Source: Halanaerobium salsuginis (GTDB lineage Bacteria; Bacillota; Halanaerobiia; Halanaerobiales; Halanaerobiaceae). From it: a stretch of 38,012 nt of DNA. The position numbers and the translations under genes are program-made. Location of the stretch: assembly GCF_900114545.1 (NCBI RefSeq), contig NZ_FOTI01000028.1, positions 1 through 38,012 of the forward strand. The letters run 5' to 3'. This document shows positions 25,669 through 35,764 of this stretch, piece by piece (the stretch's first letter is position 1; each line of letters starts with the position of its first letter). The notes beneath the pieces are model-generated. The model made no database searches. It was given only the letters and a program-made list of their open reading frames with translations, and was not told where the DNA came from.

Positions 25669-26576
25669 TAAATTTCACCTAGATTCAATTTTTTAATCAA
25701 TTCTGTAATAGAACTTTTTTGTTTTTCAGTTAAAGCTATTGACGGAACTCTCTCTCCAAATAATTGTTCAGTAAAAATAGTTTGATAAACTACTTCTTTA
25801 CAAGCAAGAAATAAAGGTTGAGATACTTTATAAAATTCCATTAAAGAACAAGCTTTTTTATAAAGATCTTCTGCTTGATTAAAATTATTTTCTTTATTAT
25901 ATGCATTATATAACTTTACTGTTATTTCGGGAGCAAAATTAGCAGTAGCATTAATAAAACCATCAACCCCAAATGTAAGTGCAGCTAACATTTGATTTTC
26001 AAAAGCAGCAAATACATGAAAATAATCAAACTCTTTTTTTAATTCTAGTAAAGCTCTTATATGATCTAAATCAGCAATTGTATCTTTTATTCCAATTACT
26101 TGCTCAGTTGTTTTTAAAATTTCTCTAACTACATATTTAGTAAAATTGAAGCCTGTTAGTGAAGGGAAATTATAAATAATTATTGGCAATTCAGACTGCT
26201 GATCTACAGTCTGAAAATAATTAATAACTGCCTCTTTAGAGTAAACACTAAAATATGTATTTACTAATAATACTGCATCTACCGGCAAATTACTTAGATA
26301 AGAAAGCAGCTCCAACGTATTTGCCAGACATGTATCACCAATACCAACTAAAACTTTAACTCGACCTGCAATATATTCACTAATTTCCTTGATAAATAAT
26401 TTTTTCTCTTCTAAAGTTAAGCTACCAAACTCCCCAGTAGTACCGAGATAAGTTATTCCAGCAACACCTGATTCAATCAAATAATCAGCCATTTTTTTGT
26501 TAGCTGCTATATCAACCTCACCTTTTGAATTAAATAATGTAATAACTGGTGGAAAGACACCTTTGAGTGAAATCAT
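25668..26576 (-). CDS. DHDPS/NAL-family aldolase, probable 2-keto-3-deoxy-sugar-acid aldolase
   Basis: A 302-residue class-I lyase of the dihydrodipicolinate synthase/N-acetylneuraminate lyase superfamily: GTTGEFGSLT at 45-54, Tyr135 in YNFPSLTG and the Schiff-base Lys164 in GIKDT. The YNFP spacing and coupling to a sugar-acid dehydratase point to a catabolic aldolase (YagE/YjhH-like) that splits a 2-keto-3-deoxy acid to pyruvate and an aldehyde, rather than lysine biosynthesis. ATG at 26576 follows AGGAGG. No 2-keto-3-deoxygluconate kinase is present, consistent with direct cleavage of the unphosphorylated acid. Confidence 0.82.
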   Translation of the reverse strand: MISLKGVFPPVITLFNSKGEVDIAANKKMADYLIESGVAGITYLGTTGEFGSLTLEEKKLFIKEISEYIAGRVKVLVGIGDTCLANTLELLSYLSNLPVDAVLLVNTYFSVYSKEAVINYFQTVDQQSELPIIIYNFPSLTGFNFTKYVVREILKTTEQVIGIKDTIADLDHIRALLELKKEFDYFHVFAAFENQMLAALTFGVDGFINATANFAPEITVKLYNAYNKENNFNQAEDLYKKACSLMEFYKVSQPLFLACKEVVYQTIFTEQLFGERVPSIALTEKQKSSITELIKKLNLGEI

Positions 26577-26596
26577 ATTATCCTCCTGATTGTTAT

Positions 26597-27469
26597 TTAT
26601 AGATCTTCAGAATTATTTTCTTTGTTCTTTTGATTTTTTACTAATCTAACGAGATGAACTGTTAAATAAAACAGCTCATCTCTACTGATTTCAATATCCA
26701 TTGTTTTTTTGATATAGTCTTTAATTAAAAGTGCACATTTAAATTCTTTTGGAAAATCATCTACTATTTTACTTATAATATCAATATCATTTTCTAAAAC
26801 TTTCTCATTATTTAAAAGTCTCTGTACAAAAAACTGAACATGAGTAAGAAAGCGATCTATAATAAGATTTCTAGATTCAAAATCAATATTTAAACTATAT
26901 TTAATAATAGATAAAATATTACTTTGCAATTCAAAACCAGAATACATATCATTAAATTTTTTATTTTCATTTTCATTATTAATAATATATAGTGCAATAT
27001 TAGTAGCTTCTTCAATGGGAAGTTTTATCGAAAAATAATTATCAATCATTTTAATAGCCTTTTCCCCATATTTAAATTCCTCCGGATACATTCGCTGTAA
27101 AATCCAGGCCATCCTATTTTCAATTCTCATGTTATGACGACAGCGATAAACAGCAAACTGAATATGATCCATCAAGGCTGTAAAAAAGAGTTCAGGCATC
27201 ACAATATTAAATTCGCTTTGAATATCATCTACCAGTATTTGGGTTATTTCTACATACTCCTGTGATGTTTGTTCAAATTGCTGAATATAATCTTCTGATT
27301 TATCTCTATCATTTAAAACAAAAACAGATTCAATATCTTCAGCAGATATTTTTTGACCTTTTTTATATTTAAATGAAATTCCTTTTCCCATTATAATAAT
27401 TTCTTTATCTCTACTTATGTCTTTAGCAAGTAATGCACTATTGTTTAGTTTTCGAATCGCAATTCGCAA
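26597..27469 (-). CDS. licT: BglG/LicT-family transcriptional antiterminator
   Basis: An RNA-binding antiterminator controlled by PTS phosphorylation. The N-terminal CAT domain (about 1-58: RIAIRKLNNSALLAKD, GKGISFKYKKGQ) should bind the RAT site ahead of the PTS gene. PRD1 follows (about 68-170, His102 in MDHIQFA), then PRD2 (about 178-282, His210 in FLTHVQFF, His272 in LTVHLVRL). The fourth regulatory histidine, LicT His159, is Tyr161 here. I use TTG at 27469 (290 residues) because it gives the normal MRIA-type N-terminus and sits about nine bases after GAGGGAG; a GTG three codons upstream overlaps that site. It lies within the operon it controls. Confidence 0.9.
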   Translation of the reverse strand: MRIAIRKLNNSALLAKDISRDKEIIIMGKGISFKYKKGQKISAEDIESVFVLNDRDKSEDYIQQFEQTSQEYVEITQILVDDIQSEFNIVMPELFFTALMDHIQFAVYRCRHNMRIENRMAWILQRMYPEEFKYGEKAIKMIDNYFSIKLPIEEATNIALYIINNENENKKFNDMYSGFELQSNILSIIKYSLNIDFESRNLIIDRFLTHVQFFVQRLLNNEKVLENDIDIISKIVDDFPKEFKCALLIKDYIKKTMDIEISRDELFYLTVHLVRLVKNQKNKENNSEDL

Positions 27470-27493
27470 AAAAACCACTCCCTCAAGAAGCTT

Positions 27494-28906
<1,413 letters not shown>

Positions 28907-28922
28907 TTATCACCTTTCTAAA

Positions 28923-30761
28923 TTATATTATTGTAAAAGCTACAGGTTCAACTGTTTTTGTTTTTACATCTATAAAATTTCTACTATTAGTAACTGCTAC
29001 AATTACTGAAGGATCATAATTTTTATTCTTTATTAGATCAATATCAAAAGTGATAAGTTTATCACCTTTTTCTATTAACTGATCTTCTTTAACAAATGAT
29101 TCAAACCCTTCGCCATCCATTTTTACAGTGTCTATTCCAATATGAATTAATATTTCTACTCCTTCATCACTCTGTAATCCAATAGCATGTTTAGTTGGAA
29201 AAATAGAAACTACTTTACCATTAAAAGGAGCAAAGATTTCACCTTTTTCAGGATAATAAGCTTTTGTGGGTCCCAGAGTTTGAGTTGCAAACACTTCATC
29301 ATTAATTTCGGTTATCTCTATTTCCCGCCCTTGAACCGGTTTATCAATATTAATTTTGATATCTTTTAATTCTACAGTTTCTTTTTCTGAATCAACTGAG
29401 GGTTCTTCTATTAATTCTTCATCACCAACTTTAAAAATAAAAACCATAGCAAGTGAAACAACATAAGTGATAATTATGGTAATAATCGCATGAATAAAAT
29501 TCATTGGATCATCACCAATAAATACTGGTAATGTAGCTAGACCAGGTGTCCCAAAAGAAAAACGAACCAGCCCGGAAAGTCCTGCGTATAATCCACCAGC
29601 TGTACCACCAATCATAACAGCTAGCAATGCTTTTTTTACTTTCATTGTAACTCCATACATAGCAGGTTCAGTAATTCCCATTAAGGCTGTTGTACCAGTA
29701 CTAATTGCAATTTGCCGGAGCTCTTTATTTTTTGTTCTCAAAGCTACTCCATATGATACCGCAGATTGCGCCATATTAGAAGCTAAAAATCCAGGCCCCA
29801 TAACAACTTCATATCCTAGATTAGTCAGCTGAATTGTTGTTAAAGGAACTAAAGTATAATGCATACCTGTCATAACCATTAGAGGAGCAATTGCACCAGT
29901 AACAAGTGGCAGCATCCAGGGAGCAATTCCATCTAAAAAGCCCATTCCCTGAGCTAATAATCTACCAACAAATGTTCCTAATGGTCCAACTAAAGTCAAT
30001 CCAACAATACCTGAAATAATAATAATAAGCAGTGGTTTAAAAACAGCTTTAATTGCACTTGGAGTAACTTTCTCAGCAATGTTTTCTATATAAGACATAA
30101 CCCAGACACTCAGTATAGTTGGAATAACACTATAACTATAAGTTGCCATAGTAATTGGTAAGCCAAAAACACTAAGCGATCTGCCAGCTGATCTAGCAGA
30201 ATTAAAATTAGGATGAATTAAAATCCCTGCAAGACACATAGCAAGTATTGGATTACATTTAAATCTTCTAGCAGATGTATAAGCTAATAAAAAAGGCAGG
30301 AAATAAAAAGGAGCATCTGCCATAAATCTAAGTACATAATAAGTATTACTAGCATCATTAATTAAACCAGTAGCAATAAGAATTGACAGCAAAGCACGTA
30401 TCATACCAGCACCTGCAATAGCAGGAATAACCGGAACAAATATACTGCTAATAGTCTGCATAGCACGCTGAATAATATTTAAATCATTACTTTTGACACT
30501 ACTATCTGCATTAATATCTCCTAAATTAGATTGAACTTCTTTAAATATAACCCCTACATTATTACCAATAACAAGCTGCAGCTGATTTTCTTTATTGATA
30601 ACACCTATTATATCTTGCTGTTTTTTTAATTCTGAATAATTAACCTTTTTGTCATCCTTAATTTCAAAACGCAAACGGGTAGAACAATGATCAAAGGTAT
30701 TTACATTACCTTTTCCACCAATAGATTTAACAATATCTTTAGCTAATTGTACTTTATCCAT
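28923..30761 (-). CDS. bglP: PTS beta-glucoside-type permease EIIBCA
   Basis: A membrane transporter that imports and phosphorylates a beta-glucoside using phosphate from HPr. The 612 residues are ordered EIIB (about 1-85, phosphocysteine Cys26 in DHCSTRLRF), EIIC (about 105-460, around ten hydrophobic helices, GITEPAMYGV motif) and EIIA (about 475-612, phosphohistidine His540 in LIHIGIDTVKMDGEGF). ATG follows GGAGAGG. It is the first gene after the antitermination leader and is expected to phosphorylate the antiterminator through EIIB when substrate is absent. Confidence 0.93.
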   Translation of the reverse strand: MDKVQLAKDIVKSIGGKGNVNTFDHCSTRLRFEIKDDKKVNYSELKKQQDIIGVINKENQLQLVIGNNVGVIFKEVQSNLGDINADSSVKSNDLNIIQRAMQTISSIFVPVIPAIAGAGMIRALLSILIATGLINDASNTYYVLRFMADAPFYFLPFLLAYTSARRFKCNPILAMCLAGILIHPNFNSARSAGRSLSVFGLPITMATYSYSVIPTILSVWVMSYIENIAEKVTPSAIKAVFKPLLIIIISGIVGLTLVGPLGTFVGRLLAQGMGFLDGIAPWMLPLVTGAIAPLMVMTGMHYTLVPLTTIQLTNLGYEVVMGPGFLASNMAQSAVSYGVALRTKNKELRQIAISTGTTALMGITEPAMYGVTMKVKKALLAVMIGGTAGGLYAGLSGLVRFSFGTPGLATLPVFIGDDPMNFIHAIITIIITYVVSLAMVFIFKVGDEELIEEPSVDSEKETVELKDIKINIDKPVQGREIEITEINDEVFATQTLGPTKAYYPEKGEIFAPFNGKVVSIFPTKHAIGLQSDEGVEILIHIGIDTVKMDGEGFESFVKEDQLIEKGDKLITFDIDLIKNKNYDPSVIVAVTNSRNFIDVKTKTVEPVAFTII

Positions 30762-30784
30762 ATTTCCTCTCCTTTTTTAGAAAT

Positions 30785-30849
30785 AAAAAAAAGGAGCATA
30801 CAAATTCAGAACTTCCTTTGTTAGAAGTTCTCAATAATTTGTAAGCTCC
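30785..30849 (-). terminator. RAT-controlled leader terminator of the bgl operon
   Basis: A large hairpin on the minus strand: outer stem GGAGC plus ACAAATT/AATTTGT, inner stem AGAACTTC/GAAGTTCT with an 8-nt loop (30793-30849), followed by eight Ts (30792-30785). Its 5' arm overlaps the RAT site, the arrangement needed for BglG/LicT antitermination. It would stop RNA about 24 bp before the PTS start codon. Confidence 0.9.
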
Positions 30850-30874
30850 TGCCTGAATTCTCAGTAACATGCCA
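30845..30874 (-). promoter_or_regulatory. Ribonucleic antiterminator (RAT) site
   Basis: Minus-strand sequence around TGTTACTG (30870-30863) and CAGGCAGGAGC (30855-30845) fits the BglG/LicT/SacY RAT pattern (TGTTACTG, loop, CAGGCA). It is the binding site predicted for the antiterminator encoded at 26597-27469. It shares GGAGC with the terminator, so the two folds exclude each other. Confidence 0.85.
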
Positions 30875-30909
30875 CTGTATTATTTAATTATTAATATTAA
30901 TATACAAGA

Positions 30910-30938
30910 ATTTTAGCATACTTATTTTAAATTGTCAA
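30910..30938 (-). promoter_or_regulatory. Promoter of the PTS/beta-glucosidase operon
   Basis: Perfect TTGACA at 30933-30938 and TAAAAT at 30910-30915, spaced 17 bp, on the minus strand. An 11-bp inverted repeat (CTGTATTATTT, 30875-30885 and 30949-30959) flanks it and could be an operator. No cre-like site was recognised. Confidence 0.75.
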
Positions 30939-30962
30939 TGTTAAATTAAAATAATACAGCTA

Positions 30963-31856
30963 TTATTTTGTAATTAACTCGAGAGGAACTGGAGTATATT
31001 CGGGAACTGTTTCACCATTGGCAACTTTAATAGCTGTCTCAACAGCCATCGCTCCCATTAAATCTGGTTTCTGGGCAACAGTTGCTGCCAACTTACCAGC
31101 TTTAACTGCTGCAACTGCATCAGAAATTGCATCAAAACCAACTATCATAATTTGATCTGATCTACCAGCAGCCGAAATAGCTTCCATTGCACCTAAAGCC
31201 ATATTATCATTATGAGCAAATACAGCATCAATTTCTGGGTTCCCCTGTAGAATGTTCTCCATAACTGTCATTCCTTCTGCCCTATCAAAAGCAGCAGGTT
31301 GTCTAGCAATAACTTCCATATCTGAGTATTTGTCCATACTTTGATTAAATCCTTTACCTCTATCTCTAGCAGCTGAAGTCCCTGGAATACCTTCTAATTC
31401 AACTACTTTACCGCTTTCTCCCAATTGTTTAGCAATAAAAGCTCCTGCCATTTCTCCACCAGCAACATTATCAGAAGCAATATGGCTAACAACATCTCCG
31501 CCTTCTGCTGCTCTATCAACAGTAATAACAGGAACTCCCGCAGCGTTAGCTGCTGAAACAGCAGCAACTACAGCATTACCATCAACTGGATTAACAATTA
31601 AAACATCTATTTGTTTAATTAATAAATCTTCTACACTACTTAACTGACTTGCTGCATCATCTTGAGCATCTACGGTTAAAATTTCTATTCCCAACTCAGC
31701 AGCTTTGGCTTCTGCTCCATCCTTTAAATCCACAAAAAATGGATTATTTAAAGTAGAAACTGCTAGTCCAATCTTAATATCCTGAGCCATTATTCCTGGT
31801 ACAAGGGCAAAAGTTAACACTAAAAATACAGATAAACTAACTATTAATTTTTTCAT
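30963..31856 (-). CDS. rbsB: D-ribose ABC transporter substrate-binding protein RbsB
   Basis: A type-I periplasmic binding protein of 297 residues. The signal peptide (about 1-24, cleavage after IMA) has no lipobox Cys. The mature protein starts QDIKIGLAVSTLNNPFF, typical of RbsB, and includes the hinge-region VDGNAV and IVGFDAI motifs. It binds ribose outside the membrane and docks on RbsC. It is last in the rbs operon, 96 bp behind rbsC, with its own strong GGGAGG site. No terminator follows before the next promoter. Confidence 0.92.
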   Translation of the reverse strand: MKKLIVSLSVFLVLTFALVPGIMAQDIKIGLAVSTLNNPFFVDLKDGAEAKAAELGIEILTVDAQDDAASQLSSVEDLLIKQIDVLIVNPVDGNAVVAAVSAANAAGVPVITVDRAAEGGDVVSHIASDNVAGGEMAGAFIAKQLGESGKVVELEGIPGTSAARDRGKGFNQSMDKYSDMEVIARQPAAFDRAEGMTVMENILQGNPEIDAVFAHNDNMALGAMEAISAAGRSDQIMIVGFDAISDAVAAVKAGKLAATVAQKPDLMGAMAVETAIKVANGETVPEYTPVPLELITK

Positions 31857-31952
31857 TTTTTTCCTCCCATTTGTTAAGTGCTATTTTAATTAAAATCTCA
31901 GCAAATTAAAACAGTAAAGTCATCACCTCCCTGGGCCGATATATAATTTAGT

Positions 31953-32912
31953 TTATCGCTGCTGACTTTTACGATCCAAAAAGACAGCAAGCAGAATAAC
32001 TCCTCCTTTAGCTACCAATTGATAAAAAGAGGAAACATTAAGCAAGTTTAATCCATTATTTAAAACAGCAATAATTAAAGCACCAATTATAGTTCCAATA
32101 ACTGTACCACTTCCTCCTGCCAGGCTGGTACCTCCCAGAACAACAGCTGCTATAGCATCTAGTTCATAGCCTTCACCTGCCATTGGTTGAGCAGAATTTA
32201 AGCGGGAAGTCAGGATAATACCACTAACTGCTGCCAGAAATCCATTTAAAGCATAAACAGCTATCTTTATTTTTTCAGTATTAATACCCGATAACTTAGT
32301 AGCATTCTCATTCCCACCAATCGCATAAAGATAACGACCAAAAGGAGTTTTCTTAAGTAAGATATAAATTATAAACAGCAAAATTAACATAATTACAACC
32401 GGTATTGGTATTCTACCCAAATAACCTGCTCCAAAAAAACGAAATAGCTGATTAAAACCAGAAATTGGTCTACCATCAGTATAAATTAATGTAAATCCAC
32501 GGGCTATAGTCATCATAGCTAAAGTAACTATAAAAGCAGGTAATTTAGCTTTAGCAACTGCAATCCCATTAAATAAACCGAGTAAAGTTCCTGCTGCAAG
32601 GCCAATTAAAATCGCTAGAAAAATATTTAAACCTGAATTAACTATCATACCAGCTGTTATAGCACCTGAAAATGCCAGCAATGAACCAACTGAAAGATCA
32701 ATTCCACCAGTCAAAATCACCATTGTCATTCCAAAAGAAATAATTGCAATAATTGAAACCTGTCTGACTACATTTAATAGATTAGGAATTGTCAAGAAAT
32801 ATTCACTAAGCAGTGATAATACAACGACTAAAATTATTAATCCAATTCCTGTTTTAAATTTATTAAGTATTTCTAAAAAACTTTTATTTTCAATTTTTGC
32901 TGGTTTATTCAT
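31953..32912 (-). CDS. rbsC: Ribose ABC transporter permease RbsC
   Basis: A 319-residue integral membrane permease of the ribose/xylose family, about eight to ten helices, with conserved [30 protein letters not shown] and [15 protein letters not shown] stretches. It forms the channel with the RbsA ATPase. ATG overlaps the rbsA end by 8 bp and follows GGAGGAG. Confidence 0.94.
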   Translation of the reverse strand: MNKPAKIENKSFLEILNKFKTGIGLIILVVVLSLLSEYFLTIPNLLNVVRQVSIIAIISFGMTMVILTGGIDLSVGSLLAFSGAITAGMIVNSGLNIFLAILIGLAAGTLLGLFNGIAVAKAKLPAFIVTLAMMTIARGFTLIYTDGRPISGFNQLFRFFGAGYLGRIPIPVVIMLILLFIIYILLKKTPFGRYLYAIGGNENATKLSGINTEKIKIAVYALNGFLAAVSGIILTSRLNSAQPMAGEGYELDAIAAVVLGGTSLAGGSGTVIGTIIGALIIAVLNNGLNLLNVSSFYQLVAKGGVILLAVFLDRKSQQR

Positions 32913-34413
32913 CTTTTTGACTCCTCCTTCCAGTAGCCAGTTTCATTACTGACTCCTGATCTGCAGCTGCTGCAGTAAGTTCTCCTTTTATTTTACCTTC
33001 ATGCATAACTAGAATTCTATTACTTAGATTTAAAACTTCTGGTAGCTCTGAAGAAATTAAAATTACAGCTACCCCCTCTGCAACTAACTGCTGCATTAAG
33101 TCATATATTTCTCGTTTAGCTCCCACATCAATACCTCTCGTTGGTTCATCAAAAATTACCACTTCTGGTTGAGTAGAGAGCAATTTGGAAATTACTACTT
33201 TTTGCTGATTTCCACCACTTAAATTTTCTACCCGCTGACTGGCAGAAGGAGTTTTTATTTTCAAATCAGCTATATATTCATTAGCTAGATCTTGCTCAGC
33301 TTTTTCCTTAATAAATGTACCACCATAAAGTAATTTTTTTAAAACTGAAATACTAATATTTTCTGCCACTGAAAGCCCCAGAATTAAACCTTCTCCTTTT
33401 CTGTCCTCACTTAAATAATAAATGCCATTTTTGATTGCTACTGCTGGCGAATCAATTGTTATTTTTTCACCTTTAAAAAAAATATTACCCGTTGTTTCTT
33501 TAAACACTCCAAAAAGTGCTTTAGCTAATTCTGTTCGACCTGATCCCATTAAACCAGCAATACCAAGAATTTCTCCTTTGTGTAAAGAAAAAGAAGCATC
33601 AGTTAATAAATCAGGTACATTTAAATTTTCAACCTTTAAAGTTTCTGCTCCTGGTTCAAATTTCATCGTTGGGAATCTGTCAGCAATTGTACGACCAACC
33701 ATCATCTTAATTAGCTGATCTTCATCAGTTTCTGCGGTAGCTACTTGACCAACAAAATTACCATCTCTTAACACTGTTACTTGATCACAAATTCTAAAAA
33801 CTTCTTCCATACGATGAGAAATATAGACAATGGCAATTCCCTGCTTTTTAAGGCGTTCAATTAGTTTAAATAAAATTTCAATTTCCTGATTAGTCAACGA
33901 AGAAGTTGGTTCATCCATAACCAAAATTTCTGCTGACTGAGAAACAGCTTTGGCAATTTCAACCATTTGCTGACTACCAATATTTAAATCTTTCACTTTA
34001 GCTGCTGGGTCAATCTCAACTCCCAGCAAATTTAAAATTTCAGCGGTTTGCTGATGTAAAAGTTGGTAATTAATAAAAACACCTTTTCGTGGTTCACGAC
34101 CGAGATACATATTTTCTGCTACAGTAAGATAGGGAATTAATTCTAATTCCTGATGAATAATTGCTAAACCAGCATCCTGAGCTGCAGCTGGCCCTTGAAA
34201 CTCAACTTTTTTCCCCTTAAATAAAATTTCTCCGTCATCTGGCTGATAAATTCCATTCAGTACTTTCATTAGAGTTGATTTACCAGCTCCATTTTCTCCT
34301 AAAAGAGCATGTACCTGCCCTTTTTTTAAACTAAAATTTACTTTATCTAAAGCTTTTACACCTGGAAATAATTTGCTTATTCCTTTCATTTCCAGCAATG
34401 AACTTTTTCCCAT
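32905..34413 (-). CDS. rbsA: Ribose ABC transporter ATPase RbsA (two ABC domains)
   Basis: A 502-residue tandem ATPase. The first domain has Walker [10 protein letters not shown] near residue 38 and Walker [11 protein letters not shown]. The second has the degenerate P-loop [13 protein letters not shown] signature LSGGNQQKV and Walker [12 protein letters not shown]. This asymmetric pattern is normal for sugar importers of the RbsA/MglA/XylG type. It starts directly after the rbsD stop. Confidence 0.95.
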   Translation of the reverse strand: MGKSSLLEMKGISKLFPGVKALDKVNFSLKKGQVHALLGENGAGKSTLMKVLNGIYQPDDGEILFKGKKVEFQGPAAAQDAGLAIIHQELELIPYLTVAENMYLGREPRKGVFINYQLLHQQTAEILNLLGVEIDPAAKVKDLNIGSQQMVEIAKAVSQSAEILVMDEPTSSLTNQEIEILFKLIERLKKQGIAIVYISHRMEEVFRICDQVTVLRDGNFVGQVATAETDEDQLIKMMVGRTIADRFPTMKFEPGAETLKVENLNVPDLLTDASFSLHKGEILGIAGLMGSGRTELAKALFGVFKETTGNIFFKGEKITIDSPAVAIKNGIYYLSEDRKGEGLILGLSVAENISISVLKKLLYGGTFIKEKAEQDLANEYIADLKIKTPSASQRVENLSGGNQQKVVISKLLSTQPEVVIFDEPTRGIDVGAKREIYDLMQQLVAEGVAVILISSELPEVLNLSNRILVMHEGKIKGELTAAAADQESVMKLATGRRSQKDE

Positions 34414-34812
34414 TTAAAAATCAACTCCCGAAATCAGGATAATATTAGCATATGGTGTTATTTCACCTGTTCTGACTACTGCTTTAGTCTGATTAGTTTT
34501 AGTTTTAAATTCAGTATGGGAACAATATTCCAATTCAATTTCAGCCGGCAGCAAATCAAGAATTTGCTGATGCAGATTAGGACTAGCAGTTTTAATTTCG
34601 GCAGCCATAATTACTTTTTCTATAATTAAATCACCTAAAATTGCTTTAAGAACTCTATTAAATTCCGGATAACCCTTCTCTAAAGCTAAATCTATTCTTG
34701 CAGTATTGCTTGCAATTGGCAAACCAGCATCGGCTATTGTTAACCCATCTGTATGACCAAGTTCAGCAATAACACGAGACAGACTTGAGTTAATCACTCC
34801 TCCTCGTTTCAT
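34414..34812 (-). CDS. rbsD: D-ribose pyranase RbsD
   Basis: Interconverts the beta-pyranose and beta-furanose forms of ribose so the kinase can use it. The 132-residue protein has the family features MKRGGVINSSLSRVIAELGHTD at the start (His20 catalytic region), ADAGLPI near 32-38 and VRTGEITPYANIIL at the C-terminus. ATG follows AGGAGGAG. It sits between rbsK and rbsA, as in Bacillus subtilis. Confidence 0.95.
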   Translation of the reverse strand: MKRGGVINSSLSRVIAELGHTDGLTIADAGLPIASNTARIDLALEKGYPEFNRVLKAILGDLIIEKVIMAAEIKTASPNLHQQILDLLPAEIELEYCSHTEFKTKTNQTKAVVRTGEITPYANIILISGVDF

Positions 34813-34847
34813 TTTGATCTCCTCCTAAATAATAATTAAAAATTAAA

Positions 34848-35747
34848 CTAAAATTTATTTAATTCATCTAAAGTAGGAACTGAACTTTGAGCTCCAGACT
34901 TAGTAACCGAATAAGCAGCTGCTTTAATAGCAAAATTTAAAGCCTGCTCCAAATTATTAGCTGCTAATAACTGACTGGCAAAAGCCCCCGCAAAAACATC
35001 TCCAGCAGCTGTTGTATCAACCACTTGCACATTCAAAGCTGGTAGTTCAAACTGTTCTTCTGGACTGTAAAAACTTATTCCTTTTTCCCCTTCAGTTACG
35101 ATCACATTTTTTACTCCCAGGCTAAATAGTTCTGCTATTTTTTCTGCCCGTGTTTTATTTCCTGAATCTGGCAGTAATAAATTTAATTCGCCTTCATTGG
35201 GTAATAGATAATCAACTTTAGCCAGTATACTATGTGGTAATTCAACTGCTGGAGCTGGATCAAGTATAACTTTGGTTCTTTTAGCTGCTGCTATTTCTAC
35301 AATCCTGGCAATTGTTGGCACTGGTATCTCTAGCTGTAATAAAATTAAATCTGCTGCTGCTATTTGATCCTCAACCTTATTTATTAATTCCGGCGTTAGT
35401 TTATAATTTGCTCCTGGAGAAACAATTATTCGATTATCACCAGTCTGTTCAACTACAATCATTGCAACTCCAGTATTAATATCAGTGATCCGAAAAAGAT
35501 TTTCTAATTTTACTCCTCCACTGCTTAAGCTGTTCTGTAAAAGATCAGCAAAATTATCTCTACCACATGCTCCAATAAATTCTACCTTTCCTCCCAGCTT
35601 AGCAGCTGCTAGAGCTTGATTTGCTCCTTTTCCCCCTGGAATCTGTTTAAAATCTCCCCCCAAAATAGTTTCACCAGCTTCTGGATAACGATCAGTTTCA
35701 ACAACTAAATCCATATTCATGCTTCCAATGACTAGAATATTCTGCAC
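34848..35747 (-). CDS. rbsK: Ribokinase RbsK
   Basis: Phosphorylates ribose to ribose-5-phosphate. It is a PfkB-family kinase: GSMNMDLV near the N-terminus, GGKGANQA at about 38-45, and the catalytic DTTAAGDVFAGAF near residue 240 (anion hole and Asp base). I prefer GTG at 35747 (299 residues), which gives an N-terminus of MQNILVIGS with AAAGGTGA five bases upstream; a GTG three codons earlier is possible but its binding site is too close. Confidence 0.94.
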   Translation of the reverse strand: MQNILVIGSMNMDLVVETDRYPEAGETILGGDFKQIPGGKGANQALAAAKLGGKVEFIGACGRDNFADLLQNSLSSGGVKLENLFRITDINTGVAMIVVEQTGDNRIIVSPGANYKLTPELINKVEDQIAAADLILLQLEIPVPTIARIVEIAAAKRTKVILDPAPAVELPHSILAKVDYLLPNEGELNLLLPDSGNKTRAEKIAELFSLGVKNVIVTEGEKGISFYSPEEQFELPALNVQVVDTTAAGDVFAGAFASQLLAANNLEQALNFAIKAAAYSVTKSGAQSSVPTLDELNKF

Positions 35748-35764
35748 TGAGCTCACCTTTCCTT

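Noticed and set aside
29187-29369. Plus-strand frame inside the PTS gene
   Set aside because: Short, antisense to the EIIA coding region, no motif.
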